From the NCBI GenBank assembly GCA_044867525.1, contig JBIOVB010000064.1, forward strand, positions 1 to 30,346: a stretch of 30,346 nucleotides of DNA, written 5' to 3'. Positions 15,730 through 23,308 of the stretch are shown in pieces. This DNA is from JALYNX01 sp044867525. GTDB taxonomy: Bacteria > Actinomycetota > Acidimicrobiia > Spongiisociales > ZC4RG35. Position 1 is the first letter of the stretch; each line of letters starts with the position of its first letter. The notes beneath the pieces were generated by a model. That model was not told the DNA's origin. It saw nothing but the letters and a program-made list of their open reading frames with translations, and searched no databases. The position numbers were made by a program, and so were the translations under genes.

Positions 15730-16700
15730 TGGTCGTCGAGGACTTGAGCAAGCACTATCCGGTCTCCGCCGGCCAATACGGGGGTAGGACGGTCGGTCAT
15801 GTGAGAGCTGTCGACGGGGTCAGCTTCACCATCGACAAAGGGAAGACACTGGCCTTGGTTGGTGAATCGGGATGCGGGAAGACCACGACCGCCCGGCTCG
15901 TCCTCCGTCTCCGCACCCCGACCGGGGGCACGGTGACGCTCGAGAACCGGGACGTCTTCGGTCTCGAGGGAGCCGACCTGAGATGGTTCCGCACTGCGGT
16001 CCAGGCCGTCTTCCAGGATCCGTGGGCCTCGTTGAGCCCGAGGCAGCGGGTCCGGGACATCGTCGCCGAGCCGCTGGTGGCCAACCGGCGGGTGGCCAAG
16101 GACGAGGTCAGGGAGCGGGTTGGGGCCACGCTGGAGAAGGTGGGGATGCAACGTTGGCACGGGGATCTCTATCCCCACGAGTTCAGCGGTGGGCAACGGC
16201 AACGGATCGCCCTGGCCAGCGCCCTGATCACCGAGCCCCGGCTGCTGGTCCTCGACGAACCGGTCTCGGCACTCGACGTGTCGGTTCAGGCGCAGGTGAT
16301 GAACCTGTTGAAGGATCTCCAGGCGGAACTGCGAACTTCGTTCCTCTTGATCTCCCACGACTTGGCCACCGTCCGCTACGTCGCCGACGAGGTCGCCGTG
16401 ATGTACATGGGCCACATCGTCGAGATGGGGACCGTGGAGCAGATCTTCGAAACCCCGAAACATCCCTACACCAAGGGGCTATTCGACGCCTCCCTTCCCA
16501 CCCACCCCCGACTGCGCAAGGAAAAGCTGAAGATCGAGGGTGAGATGCCGAGCCCGCTCGACCCGCCATCCGGGTGTCGGTTTCGGACCCGATGCCCCCA
16601 TGTCATGGACATCTGCGAGACGGTGCCCCCAACCGCCGAGGTGGCTTCGGGTCACACCGTGGCCTGCCACCTTTTCGGGCCGGGAAGGAGCATGAACTAG
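15714..16700 (+). CDS. ABC transporter ATPase, DppF/OppF type
   Basis: The 328-residue second ATPase has Walker A GESGCGKTT at residues 50-58, Q-loop VFQDPWASLSP, signature FSGGQRQR, Walker B LLVLDEPVSALD and H-loop ISHDLA. The C-terminal domain contains GCRFRTRCPHVMDIC. GTG at 15714 is chosen because GAGGAGG lies four bases upstream, giving a 16-base overlap with the partner ATPase. ATG 15729 is the alternative. This is the last gene of the importer operon; the next promoter motif begins just after its stop. Confidence 0.93.
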   Translation: MGEPLMVVEDLSKHYPVSAGQYGGRTVGHVRAVDGVSFTIDKGKTLALVGESGCGKTTTARLVLRLRTPTGGTVTLENRDVFGLEGADLRWFRTAVQAVFQDPWASLSPRQRVRDIVAEPLVANRRVAKDEVRERVGATLEKVGMQRWHGDLYPHEFSGGQRQRIALASALITEPRLLVLDEPVSALDVSVQAQVMNLLKDLQAELRTSFLLISHDLATVRYVADEVAVMYMGHIVEMGTVEQIFETPKHPYTKGLFDASLPTHPRLRKEKLKIEGEMPSPLDPPSGCRFRTRCPHVMDICETVPPTAEVASGHTVACHLFGPGRSMN

Positions 16701-16707
16701 GAATGTT

Positions 16708-16720
16708 ATCATTGATATTT
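16708..16720 (+). promoter_or_regulatory. Operator-like motif, copy 3, before the synthase-like gene
   Basis: The 13-mer ATCATTGATATTT lies in an AT-rich island (16701-16741) just after the last importer gene. It matches the core of copy 2 at 12 of 13 positions and keeps the ATCAnTGAT palindrome and the GATATT -10-like hexamer (16714-16719). The expected -35 (16693-16698, TGAACT) is poor, so promoter activity is less certain than for copies 1 and 2. Confidence 0.5.
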
Positions 16721-16741
16721 GTTAAGGAATCGGGGAATTAA

Positions 16742-17941
16742 ATGCTGGACCGGGAGAAGGTCTGGACCGGGAACATCAACGAGGTCGCCGCCGACCCGTT
16801 ACTCCGGCGGAAGGTCGGTATATACGACACGACTCTTCGTGATGGGGAGCAGACGGTCGGGGTGGCGCTCGGGCCCGAGGCCAAACTCGAGATCGCCCGG
16901 GCACTGGACAGCCTGGGGATACCGCGCATCGAGGCCGGATTCCCCAGAGTCTCGGCCGACGACTACCACGCCTTCGAGTTGATCATCGACGCCGGTCTCG
17001 ACGCCGAGATCTGGGGTTTCTCTCGCGCTGTACCCGCAGACGTCGACCAACTGGTGACCCTCGGCTTGACCGCAGCGGTGATCGAGGCCCCGGTCAGCGA
17101 CGGGAAGCTCGCCGCCTACGGACTGACCCGGGATGACGTGACCGTGCGAGTGCAGGCAGCGGTGGAGCACGCCACCGAGAACGGAGTGTCGGTCTGTTTC
17201 TTCGGGGTCGACGGGAGCCGGGCCGACCTCGACTTCCTCAAGGCGATCTATTCGGCTGCAGTGGCCGCCGGAGCCGCCGAGATCGCGCTGGTCGACACTC
17301 TGGGGATCGCGGCCCCGGAGGCAGTTTCCGGCCTGGTGAGGATGGCACGGGATTGGTTCGGTCCCGAGATCCCAATCCATTGGCACGGGCACGACGACTT
17401 CGGCCTGGCGACAGCCGGGGCGATCGAGGCGGTTCGCGCCGGCGCCGACTGGGTCCAGGGCACCATCAACGGGATGGGCGAGCGGGCCGGCAATACCGAC
17501 CTGGCCGAGTTCGCCCTCGCCATGGAGGCGATCTACGGCGCAGACACCTCACTCCACCTGGAGCAAATCTCCGTGGTCGCCGAAACGGTGCGCCGGCTCT
17601 CCGGGTACGAGCTGGCACCATGGAAGCCGGTGACCGGTCGCAACCTCTTCATCCGGGAGAGCGGGGCGGTTGCCGCCCAATTCCACGACCCGGTCGCGAT
17701 CGAGCCCTATTCGTCGACCCTGGTCGGGGCGAACCGGGGCCTGGTCCTGGGGAAGAAGAGCGGGCTTGCCAGCATCAAGATCAAGTCCGGGGAGCTCGGG
17801 TTGACCGTGTCCCCGGATCAGCATCCGGTCCTCCTGGAAGCGGTCAAGGCCCAAGCGATCAGGAACGGGGGGCTGGTCTCCGACGCGGAGTTCACCGAAA
17901 TGGTTGCGGCCGTGGGAGCCATTGCCGGAGACGGAAACTGA
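16742..17941 (+). CDS. Homocitrate/isopropylmalate-synthase-like enzyme (HMGL superfamily)
   Basis: The 399-residue TIM-barrel enzyme has the acyltransferase/lyase signature YDTTLRDGEQT at residues 28-38, the metal-site segment HWHGHDDFG near 219 and NGMGERAGNTDLAE near 243. The C-terminal region (VGANRGLVLGKKSG) resembles homocitrate synthases, and the LeuA regulatory domain is absent. Known relatives condense acetyl-CoA with 2-oxo acids or cleave such C-C bonds. In this catabolic setting an aldol condensation or cleavage step on a pathway intermediate is plausible, and a lysine or leucine biosynthetic role is not indicated by the neighbours. It is preceded by the third operator-like motif and followed after 157 bases by the GntR regulator. 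Confidence 0.85.
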   Translation: MLDREKVWTGNINEVAADPLLRRKVGIYDTTLRDGEQTVGVALGPEAKLEIARALDSLGIPRIEAGFPRVSADDYHAFELIIDAGLDAEIWGFSRAVPADVDQLVTLGLTAAVIEAPVSDGKLAAYGLTRDDVTVRVQAAVEHATENGVSVCFFGVDGSRADLDFLKAIYSAAVAAGAAEIALVDTLGIAAPEAVSGLVRMARDWFGPEIPIHWHGHDDFGLATAGAIEAVRAGADWVQGTINGMGERAGNTDLAEFALAMEAIYGADTSLHLEQISVVAETVRRLSGYELAPWKPVTGRNLFIRESGAVAAQFHDPVAIEPYSSTLVGANRGLVLGKKSGLASIKIKSGELGLTVSPDQHPVLLEAVKAQAIRNGGLVSDAEFTEMVAAVGAIAGDGN

Positions 17942-18098
17942 GCTGGGGCCAGGACGTGGTTTCCGAAGCCGTCCCGACCCTCTGGCCTATGATCGGCGCC
18001 AATCCGGGAGGGCCCGGGCGTCCTCGAGCATCGTCCGATCTCTTTCGCATCATCGAACAAGCCAGGCGATCTGCCTCGAGCGCAGGAAGGAGAGACTG

Positions 18099-18791
18099 AT
18101 GGCCCTTGGCCCGGTTGGCGGCGCCCGTACCCTGGCCGACGTCGCCCTGGCGGAACTGCGGGAAGCGATCGTCACCGGCGAGATCCCGCCAGGGACCCCG
18201 ATCCGACTCCAGGAGCACGTCGATCGGCTCCAGATGAGCTCGGTCCCGATCCGGGAGGCTCTCCGCTTCCTGGAACAAAAAGGCCTCATCGAGCGGACAC
18301 CACACCGCGGGGTCTATGTGTCCCCGATGTCGGCTGGCGATCTCGACGACACCTATCGGATTCGGCTCGACCTGGAGAGCCGCGCGGTGCGTCTCGCCAC
18401 TGAGAACATGACCGACGAGGATCGAGCTCGCATCACCGCTCTCGTCGACAACTATGCCAAAGCCTCCCTCGCCGGAGATCCGGTCGCCCGTGATCTCCAC
18501 GGAGACATCCACATGTCCCTCTATGAGCTCTCGGCTTCGAAGTGGCTGCTGCTCCTCCTCCCCATGCTGTGGGACAACAGCGAGCGATATCGCCGCCTCG
18601 CCCTCCCCCTGCGGGGGACGCCCGAGCAACGGATCGAAGAGCACCGTCAGATCGTGGAGGCGGTGGCAGCCGGGGACCCGGACCGCGCCGAGGCCCTTCT
18701 TCGCAGCCATCTCTCCAACTCGTTCGAGGCGGCGATCGCCTCCCTCCGCGATCTCGAGGCCAAGGAGCAGGTGGCCGGGAAGGGCACCTGA
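18099..18791 (+). CDS. GntR-family transcriptional regulator, FCD subfamily
   Basis: The 230-residue product has an N-terminal winged helix (residues about 8-75, including LRFLEQKGLIERTPHRGVYV) and an all-helical FCD ligand domain. Metal/ligand residues typical of FCD proteins are visible: D and H in RDLHGDIHMSL, H in EEHRQIVEA and H in LLRSHLSNS. FCD regulators usually sense organic acids and repress adjacent catabolic genes. The start at 18099 has AGGAAGGAG upstream. The 157-base leader contains TATGAT (17988-17993) but no convincing -35. A perfect palindrome lies 12 bases past its stop. It is the most likely controller of the TTGATCAA sites in this window, which is inference from proximity. 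Confidence 0.92.
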   Translation: MALGPVGGARTLADVALAELREAIVTGEIPPGTPIRLQEHVDRLQMSSVPIREALRFLEQKGLIERTPHRGVYVSPMSAGDLDDTYRIRLDLESRAVRLATENMTDEDRARITALVDNYAKASLAGDPVARDLHGDIHMSLYELSASKWLLLLLPMLWDNSERYRRLALPLRGTPEQRIEEHRQIVEAVAAGDPDRAEALLRSHLSNSFEAAIASLRDLEAKEQVAGKGT

Positions 18792-18802
18792 TCCGGGCTG
18801 CT

Positions 18803-18818
18803 AGATTTGATCAAATCT
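18803..18818. promoter_or_regulatory. Perfect 16-bp palindrome, probable operator
   Basis: AGATTTGATCAAATCT is a perfect inverted repeat in the 55-base gap between the GntR gene and the FAH-family gene. It has the same TTGATCAA centre as copies 1 and 2. A second CAAATCT follows at once, giving an adjacent half-repeat. Perfect symmetry suits a dimeric GntR regulator. Confidence 0.65.
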
Positions 18819-18846
18819 CAAATCTTCGCCTTTCGAGGAGGAAATC

Positions 18847-19695
18847 GTGAAGCTGGTTACTTTCGGCCAGGGGCAGGTTGGCCGGGTCGAAGATGGGGAG
18901 ACCATCGTGGAGCTCGACGTCCCCACGATGCGGGAGTACTTCGATCGGGGCGGAGACATCGCCCCCACCGGGCGGGAGTTCGAGCTCTCCACGGTCAAAC
19001 TGCAAGCCCCGATCATCCCCAAGAAGTTCTTCCACACCGCGGGCAACTACCGGGAGCACCATGAAGAGTCCCTGCGTGTCAATTGGTCACACCCGGTGCT
19101 TCCCTGGATCGTCTTCTTCCAGAACGTCGACGCCATCATCGGGCCCGACGACCCGATCGTGTATCCCCACCAGCTGACCAGCGAGCTCGACTACGAGTTG
19201 GAGCTGGCAGTCATCGTGGGCAAGGCGGGCAAGTTCTTCTCCCCCGAAGAGGCGAAGGACTACATCGCCGGGTACCTGGTCTTCAACGACATCACCGCTC
19301 GTGACATCCAGAGGGAAGAGATGAAATCGGGAGTGTTCACACTGTGCAAGGGGATCTACACCTTCGTGCCGATCGGGCCCTGGATCGTGACCCCCGACGA
19401 GGTGGGTGACCCCCACACACTCGAGGTGGAACTGAGGGTTAACGGTGACGTCCGCCAGAAGTCGAATACGGGCAACATGTCGGTGACCATCGAGGAGATC
19501 CTCTCCCACTACTCCCCCATGGGCTACTCCCCGGGGGACATCGTCTCCACCGGCACCGTTTCCGGGGTCGCCGGATTCAGCGAAGATGCCGAGTCTCTCT
19601 ACCTCCGGCCCGGGGACACGGTGGAAGCGGAGATCGCCCGGGTGGGGATCCTGCGCAACCCGATCATCACCTGGGACGAGGGGCATCCCGGCTGA
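18847..19695 (+). CDS. Fumarylacetoacetate-hydrolase-family protein
   Basis: The 282-residue product has the FAH catalytic domain from about residue 57. Visible elements are the KKFFHTAGNYREH entry segment, DDPIVYPHQ, the acidic metal-binding strand ELDYELELAVIVGKAG, YLVFNDITARDIQ with its aspartate, and GDIVSTGTVSGV near the end. Family members hydrolyse, hydrate or decarboxylate 2,4-dioxo acids in aromatic and sugar-acid breakdown with Mg2+ or Ca2+. It starts with GTG at 18847 after GAGGAGG. Position next to the FCD regulator and its palindrome supports a substrate-induced catabolic role. The exact reaction is not recoverable. Confidence 0.9.
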   Translation: MKLVTFGQGQVGRVEDGETIVELDVPTMREYFDRGGDIAPTGREFELSTVKLQAPIIPKKFFHTAGNYREHHEESLRVNWSHPVLPWIVFFQNVDAIIGPDDPIVYPHQLTSELDYELELAVIVGKAGKFFSPEEAKDYIAGYLVFNDITARDIQREEMKSGVFTLCKGIYTFVPIGPWIVTPDEVGDPHTLEVELRVNGDVRQKSNTGNMSVTIEEILSHYSPMGYSPGDIVSTGTVSGVAGFSEDAESLYLRPGDTVEAEIARVGILRNPIITWDEGHPG

Positions 19696-19725
19696 GGCCT
19701 GCCCCGGCCGCGGCCACCTGAACGA

Positions 19726-20979
19726 ATGCCCAGCCGCCCGTCGCTGAGCACTCTCCGTCAGCGCCTTCGCACCCAGGAACGGGTGATCGCGGTGTCCATC
19801 TCGACCATGCTGGTGATGATGGGCCAGGGGATCCTGGGACCCGTGCTCCCCTTGTTCACAGTCGAGCTCGGGTTCGGGGCCGCCGCCGCCGGGGCCGCGG
19901 TCGGAGCCTTTGCCCTGGCCCGGCTCCTCTTCAACGTCCCGCTCGGAGCCCTCTCCGACACCCGGGGCCGCCGGCTGCTCATAGTCACCGGGCCTGCCCT
20001 GGTCGCGGTGGGAATGGTCGGGTCCGGGCTGGCCAACAGCCTGATCGCCCTCATTGTGTGGCGATTCATCGCAGGGCTCGGTTCCTCCATGTACATGACC
20101 GGCTCCCTGGCCTATGTCGTCGACATCGCCACCCCGGCCAATCGCACCCGGCTCCTCGCAGTCAATCAGGCGGCGCTCCTCGTCGGCGTATCGGTCGGAC
20201 CCTGGCTGGGCGGTTTCGTCGGGGCTCGGTGGGGCCTGCGGGCCCCATTCTTCGTGGTTGCCGGCACGGCGCTCGCCGCCGCCATCTATGGCTACCTGCG
20301 AATGCCGGAGACTCTTCATCGTGAGCGGACCGATACCGGAGAGGTGGTCCGCCCGCCGCGGTCGGAGCGCGGGTTGCGCACCCTGGCCACTGCGCCCTTC
20401 ATCGCCATCGCCTTCGTCAGCTTCGCCCAATTCCTCACCCGGGGAACCTCGCCTCAGGCTCTCATCCCACTCGCCGGTGCCGAGACCTTCTCCCTCGATG
20501 TCGACACGATCGGCCTGCTCCTCGGCGCCATGGCGATCATGAGCCTGGTCCTTCTTCCTGCGGCCTCGTCCGCAGCCGATCGCTGGGGTCGAACCCGAGT
20601 GATCGTCCCCAGCCTGTGGATCAGTGCCATCAGCCTCGCTGTGATCGGCTTCGCCACCAGCACCCCGATATTCGTCATCGGCTCCCTGGCCCTCGGGTTT
20701 GGAAGCGCGGTCGGTGGTCCGGCGCCGGCCGCCTACGCCGCCGAAGTGAGCTCCGACCAGGCCCGGGGGATGGCCATGGGCGCCTTCCGCACCGCAGGTG
20801 ATCTCGGTCTCCTCCTCGGCCCTCCCCTGCTCGGAGCGGTGGCCGACACCAATGGCTACTCGTGGGCATTCTGGACCAACGCCGTGATCGTCGCCGCGGC
20901 AGCGATCATCCTCGGGGTCACCGCCAGGAGCAGAATCGGACGGCGCCGTCACGTGGAGCGGTCGTCGGAGGCTCGCTAA
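19726..20979 (+). CDS. MFS transporter
   Basis: The 417-residue product has about 12 predicted transmembrane helices. The conserved cytoplasmic loop between helices 2 and 3 reads GALSDTRGRRL, and a related DRWGRTR occurs between helices 8 and 9, as in drug/proton antiporter-like MFS proteins. It probably moves a small molecule across the inner membrane. It is 30 bases behind the FAH-family gene and likely cotranscribed, so it could export or import a pathway compound. The ATG at 19726 has no clear ribosome binding site, so the start is somewhat uncertain. Confidence 0.9.
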   Translation: MPSRPSLSTLRQRLRTQERVIAVSISTMLVMMGQGILGPVLPLFTVELGFGAAAAGAAVGAFALARLLFNVPLGALSDTRGRRLLIVTGPALVAVGMVGSGLANSLIALIVWRFIAGLGSSMYMTGSLAYVVDIATPANRTRLLAVNQAALLVGVSVGPWLGGFVGARWGLRAPFFVVAGTALAAAIYGYLRMPETLHRERTDTGEVVRPPRSERGLRTLATAPFIAIAFVSFAQFLTRGTSPQALIPLAGAETFSLDVDTIGLLLGAMAIMSLVLLPAASSAADRWGRTRVIVPSLWISAISLAVIGFATSTPIFVIGSLALGFGSAVGGPAPAAYAAEVSSDQARGMAMGAFRTAGDLGLLLGPPLLGAVADTNGYSWAFWTNAVIVAAAAIILGVTARSRIGRRRHVERSSEAR

Positions 20980-21090
20980 TGGTCTGTCGCTCAGATAGGA
21001 GGCGCGTAACTCCGGATCATCGGCGTCATCTGGCAAGGAGAAGCGCGCAGTCGCGGCCGGCAGCTGCGGCGAGCACTTCGACGCAGCAAG

Positions 21091-21116
21091 GGGCGTCGAG
21101 GGCCGGAGAGACGCCC
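21091..21116. other. Short hairpin in the leader of the M24-like gene
   Basis: The 175-base gap 20980-21154 holds an inverted repeat gggcgtc (21091-21097) / gacgccc (21110-21116) with a 12-base loop. It could end transcription of the MFS gene or be a leader structure. I see no convincing promoter in this gap. Confidence 0.3.
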
Positions 21117-21154
21117 TCAGTATCTGGGCGACGGGCCACTAGGTTGACGGACCG

Positions 21155-22528
21155 ATGGCGCGCTCCACTCTGGTCGAGGTCGACCTCCCCGAATTCGGGA
21201 TGCCGCGAACTCTGCCCCAGCTCCCGGACTCGATCTACCCGGCGCGGCTCGCGCGAATTCGAGAGCGGGCGGAGGGCCGTTACCACCGGCTGGTGGTCTA
21301 TGCCGACCGGGAGCACAGCGCCAACCTCTCCTATCTGACCGGGTTCGACCCCCGGTTCGAAGAGGCGATCCTCATCCTCGGCCCCGAAGACGATCCGGCG
21401 ATCCTGGTCGGCAACGAGTGTTTCGGTATGGCGGGGGCGGCCCCGCTGACGATGAGACGCCACCTGTTCCAGGACCTCAGCTTGCCCGGACAGCCCCGGG
21501 ACCGATCCCAGCCTCTTCGCCAGATCCTGGCCGATGAGGGAATCGCCCCCGGCACCCGGGTAGGTGTCATCGGTTGGAAGGACTTCGGCGACCCTTCGAT
21601 GCTGGAGGTTCCCGCGTTCCTCGTTGACGCCCTGCGCCAATTGACGGGATCTGGCGGAATGGTGGTGAACGCCAACGCTCTGCTCATCGGGGCCGACGAC
21701 GGGCTCCGGGTGATCAACGAGCCCGAGCAGCTGGCGATGTTCGAGTATGCGGCCTGTCAGACCTCGAGCGGTGTCCTCCGGCTCCTGCAGGGCCTGAGCC
21801 CCGGTATGACCGAGCAGGATGGGGTGCAGCTCTTGGGCTGGAACGGGATGCCCCTCTCCTGTCATCTCATGCTCACCGCCGGCCCCCGCGCCACGCTCGG
21901 GCTGCTCAGCCCCGGTGATCGGAAGATCGAGAGGGGCGACCGGTTCACGGTGGCCTTCGGTATCTGGGGTGCCCTCAATTGCCGGGCCGGCTTCGTTGTC
22001 GATGAGGCCGCGGAGTTGCCTTCAGGAATCGGCGACTACGTAGAGCGCCTCGTCGGGCCCTACTTCGACGCCATCGCCGAGTGGTACCAGGCGTTGCACG
22101 TCGGCCAGAGTGGTGGAGCACTCCACGAGATCATCGACCGTCATCTCGGCGATCCCTTCTTCGGGATCTTCCTCAACCCGGGCCACCAAATTCATCTCGA
22201 CGAATGGGTCAACTCGCCGATCTCGCCCGGATCGGACATCGAGCTCCGATCGGGCATGGCGTTCCAGGTGGACGTGATCCCGGCCACCGGCACCGATTAC
22301 TTCACCACCAACATCGAAGACGGGATTGCCCTCGCCGACGCCTCGCTGCGTGCGGTGCTCGCCACCAACTACCCCGAGATGTGGGGCCGGATCCAGGCAA
22401 GGCGCGCCTTCATGGCCCAATCGCTCGGCATCGACCTCCATCCTGATGTCCTGCCGTTCTCCAACATCCCGGCGTTCCTACCCCCCTTCCTCTTGAGGCC
22501 GGACCGGGTGATGGCGATGGCGGGTTGA
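21155..22528 (+). CDS. Creatinase/aminopeptidase P (M24)-like protein with a degraded metal site
   Basis: The 457-residue product has the two-domain pita-bread layout: an N-terminal creatinase-like domain (LSYLTGFDPRFEEAILI) and a C-terminal M24-like domain from about residue 190. M24 peptidases bind two metals with D, D, H, E and E. Here the first aspartates appear lost (GDRFTVAFG has A267 where D is expected, and CRAGF stands where a second D should be). H344 is present, the first glutamate is D373 and the last is E388. Creatinase itself has the fold without metals, so a metal-free hydrolase of a guanidino or amide compound is possible, as is an inactive relative. The start has a weak ribosome binding site. 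Confidence 0.82.
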   Translation: MARSTLVEVDLPEFGMPRTLPQLPDSIYPARLARIRERAEGRYHRLVVYADREHSANLSYLTGFDPRFEEAILILGPEDDPAILVGNECFGMAGAAPLTMRRHLFQDLSLPGQPRDRSQPLRQILADEGIAPGTRVGVIGWKDFGDPSMLEVPAFLVDALRQLTGSGGMVVNANALLIGADDGLRVINEPEQLAMFEYAACQTSSGVLRLLQGLSPGMTEQDGVQLLGWNGMPLSCHLMLTAGPRATLGLLSPGDRKIERGDRFTVAFGIWGALNCRAGFVVDEAAELPSGIGDYVERLVGPYFDAIAEWYQALHVGQSGGALHEIIDRHLGDPFFGIFLNPGHQIHLDEWVNSPISPGSDIELRSGMAFQVDVIPATGTDYFTTNIEDGIALADASLRAVLATNYPEMWGRIQARRAFMAQSLGIDLHPDVLPFSNIPAFLPPFLLRPDRVMAMAG

Positions 22529-22531
22529 CCG

Positions 22532-23308
22532 ATGAGCTTTGCGGTACCTGCTGATTCGTACGACCGCTTCATGGGTCGCTTCTCAAAGCCCCTGGCCCCT
22601 CATTTTGCCCGCTTCGCCGGTGTCGACGTCGGGGAGCGCGTGCTCGATGTCGGGTGCGGGCCGGGAGCTCTGACCACGGTGCTCGTCGACATGCTGGGGC
22701 CGGATCGGGTCGCTGCGATCGACCCTTCACAACCGTTCGTCACCGCGCTTCAGGACCGGCACCCCGAGGTGGATGTGAGACTGGCCTCCGCCGCGGAGAT
22801 CCCTCACCCGGAGGAGACGTTCGACCGGGCACTGGCGCAGTTGGTCGTCCACTTCATGCCCGACCCGGTGGCGGGAATCCGGGAGATGGCAAGGGTCACC
22901 AGGTTGGGGGGCACGGTCGCCGCCTGTGTTTGGGACCACGCCGGGCGGGGCGGGCCGCTCACCGCCTTCTGGGACGCGGCCCATGACATGGACGACTTCG
23001 TCCACGACGAGGCCGGGATGCCGGGCACGAGTGAGGGTTCCTTGGCAGGGATCTTCGCCGAGGCCGGCCTGGATGCGATCGAGGACTCGTTCCTCGAAGT
23101 CGACGTCGGATTCACCGACTTCGACGATTGGTGGGCCCCGTTCACCCTCGGTGTGGGCCCGGCGGGCCAGTACGTGGTCGGGCTGGACGAGGGACGTCGG
23201 GAGCAACTGAGGGCCCGGTGCGCCGGGCTCCTTCCATCCGGGTCTTTCGAGATCCGGGCCAAGGTCTGGGCGGCCCGGGGCAGGACCCCTCCGGGCTGGG
23301 CGGGTTAG
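22532..23308 (+). CDS. Class I SAM-dependent methyltransferase
   Basis: The 258-residue product has SAM-binding motif I VLDVGCGPGALT near residue 35, an acidic strand-2 end in AAIDPS and motif IV-like FDRALAQLVVHFM. The profile is that of UbiE/Methyltransf_11-like small-molecule enzymes; the target is unknown. It starts four bases after the M24-like gene, so the two are probably cotranscribed. Its stop overlaps the stop of the convergent Gfo/Idh gene (23305-23308). Confidence 0.88.
   Translation: MSFAVPADSYDRFMGRFSKPLAPHFARFAGVDVGERVLDVGCGPGALTTVLVDMLGPDRVAAIDPSQPFVTALQDRHPEVDVRLASAAEIPHPEETFDRALAQLVVHFMPDPVAGIREMARVTRLGGTVAACVWDHAGRGGPLTAFWDAAHDMDDFVHDEAGMPGTSEGSLAGIFAEAGLDAIEDSFLEVDVGFTDFDDWWAPFTLGVGPAGQYVVGLDEGRREQLRARCAGLLPSGSFEIRAKVWAARGRTPPGWAG

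Noticed and set aside
19087..21036. 649-codon open frame on the minus strand across the FAH-family and MFS genes
   Set aside because: It is antisense to two well-supported genes, and its product is low-complexity (Gly/Asp/Glu/Arg-rich) with no domain, as expected for a shadow frame in GC-rich DNA.
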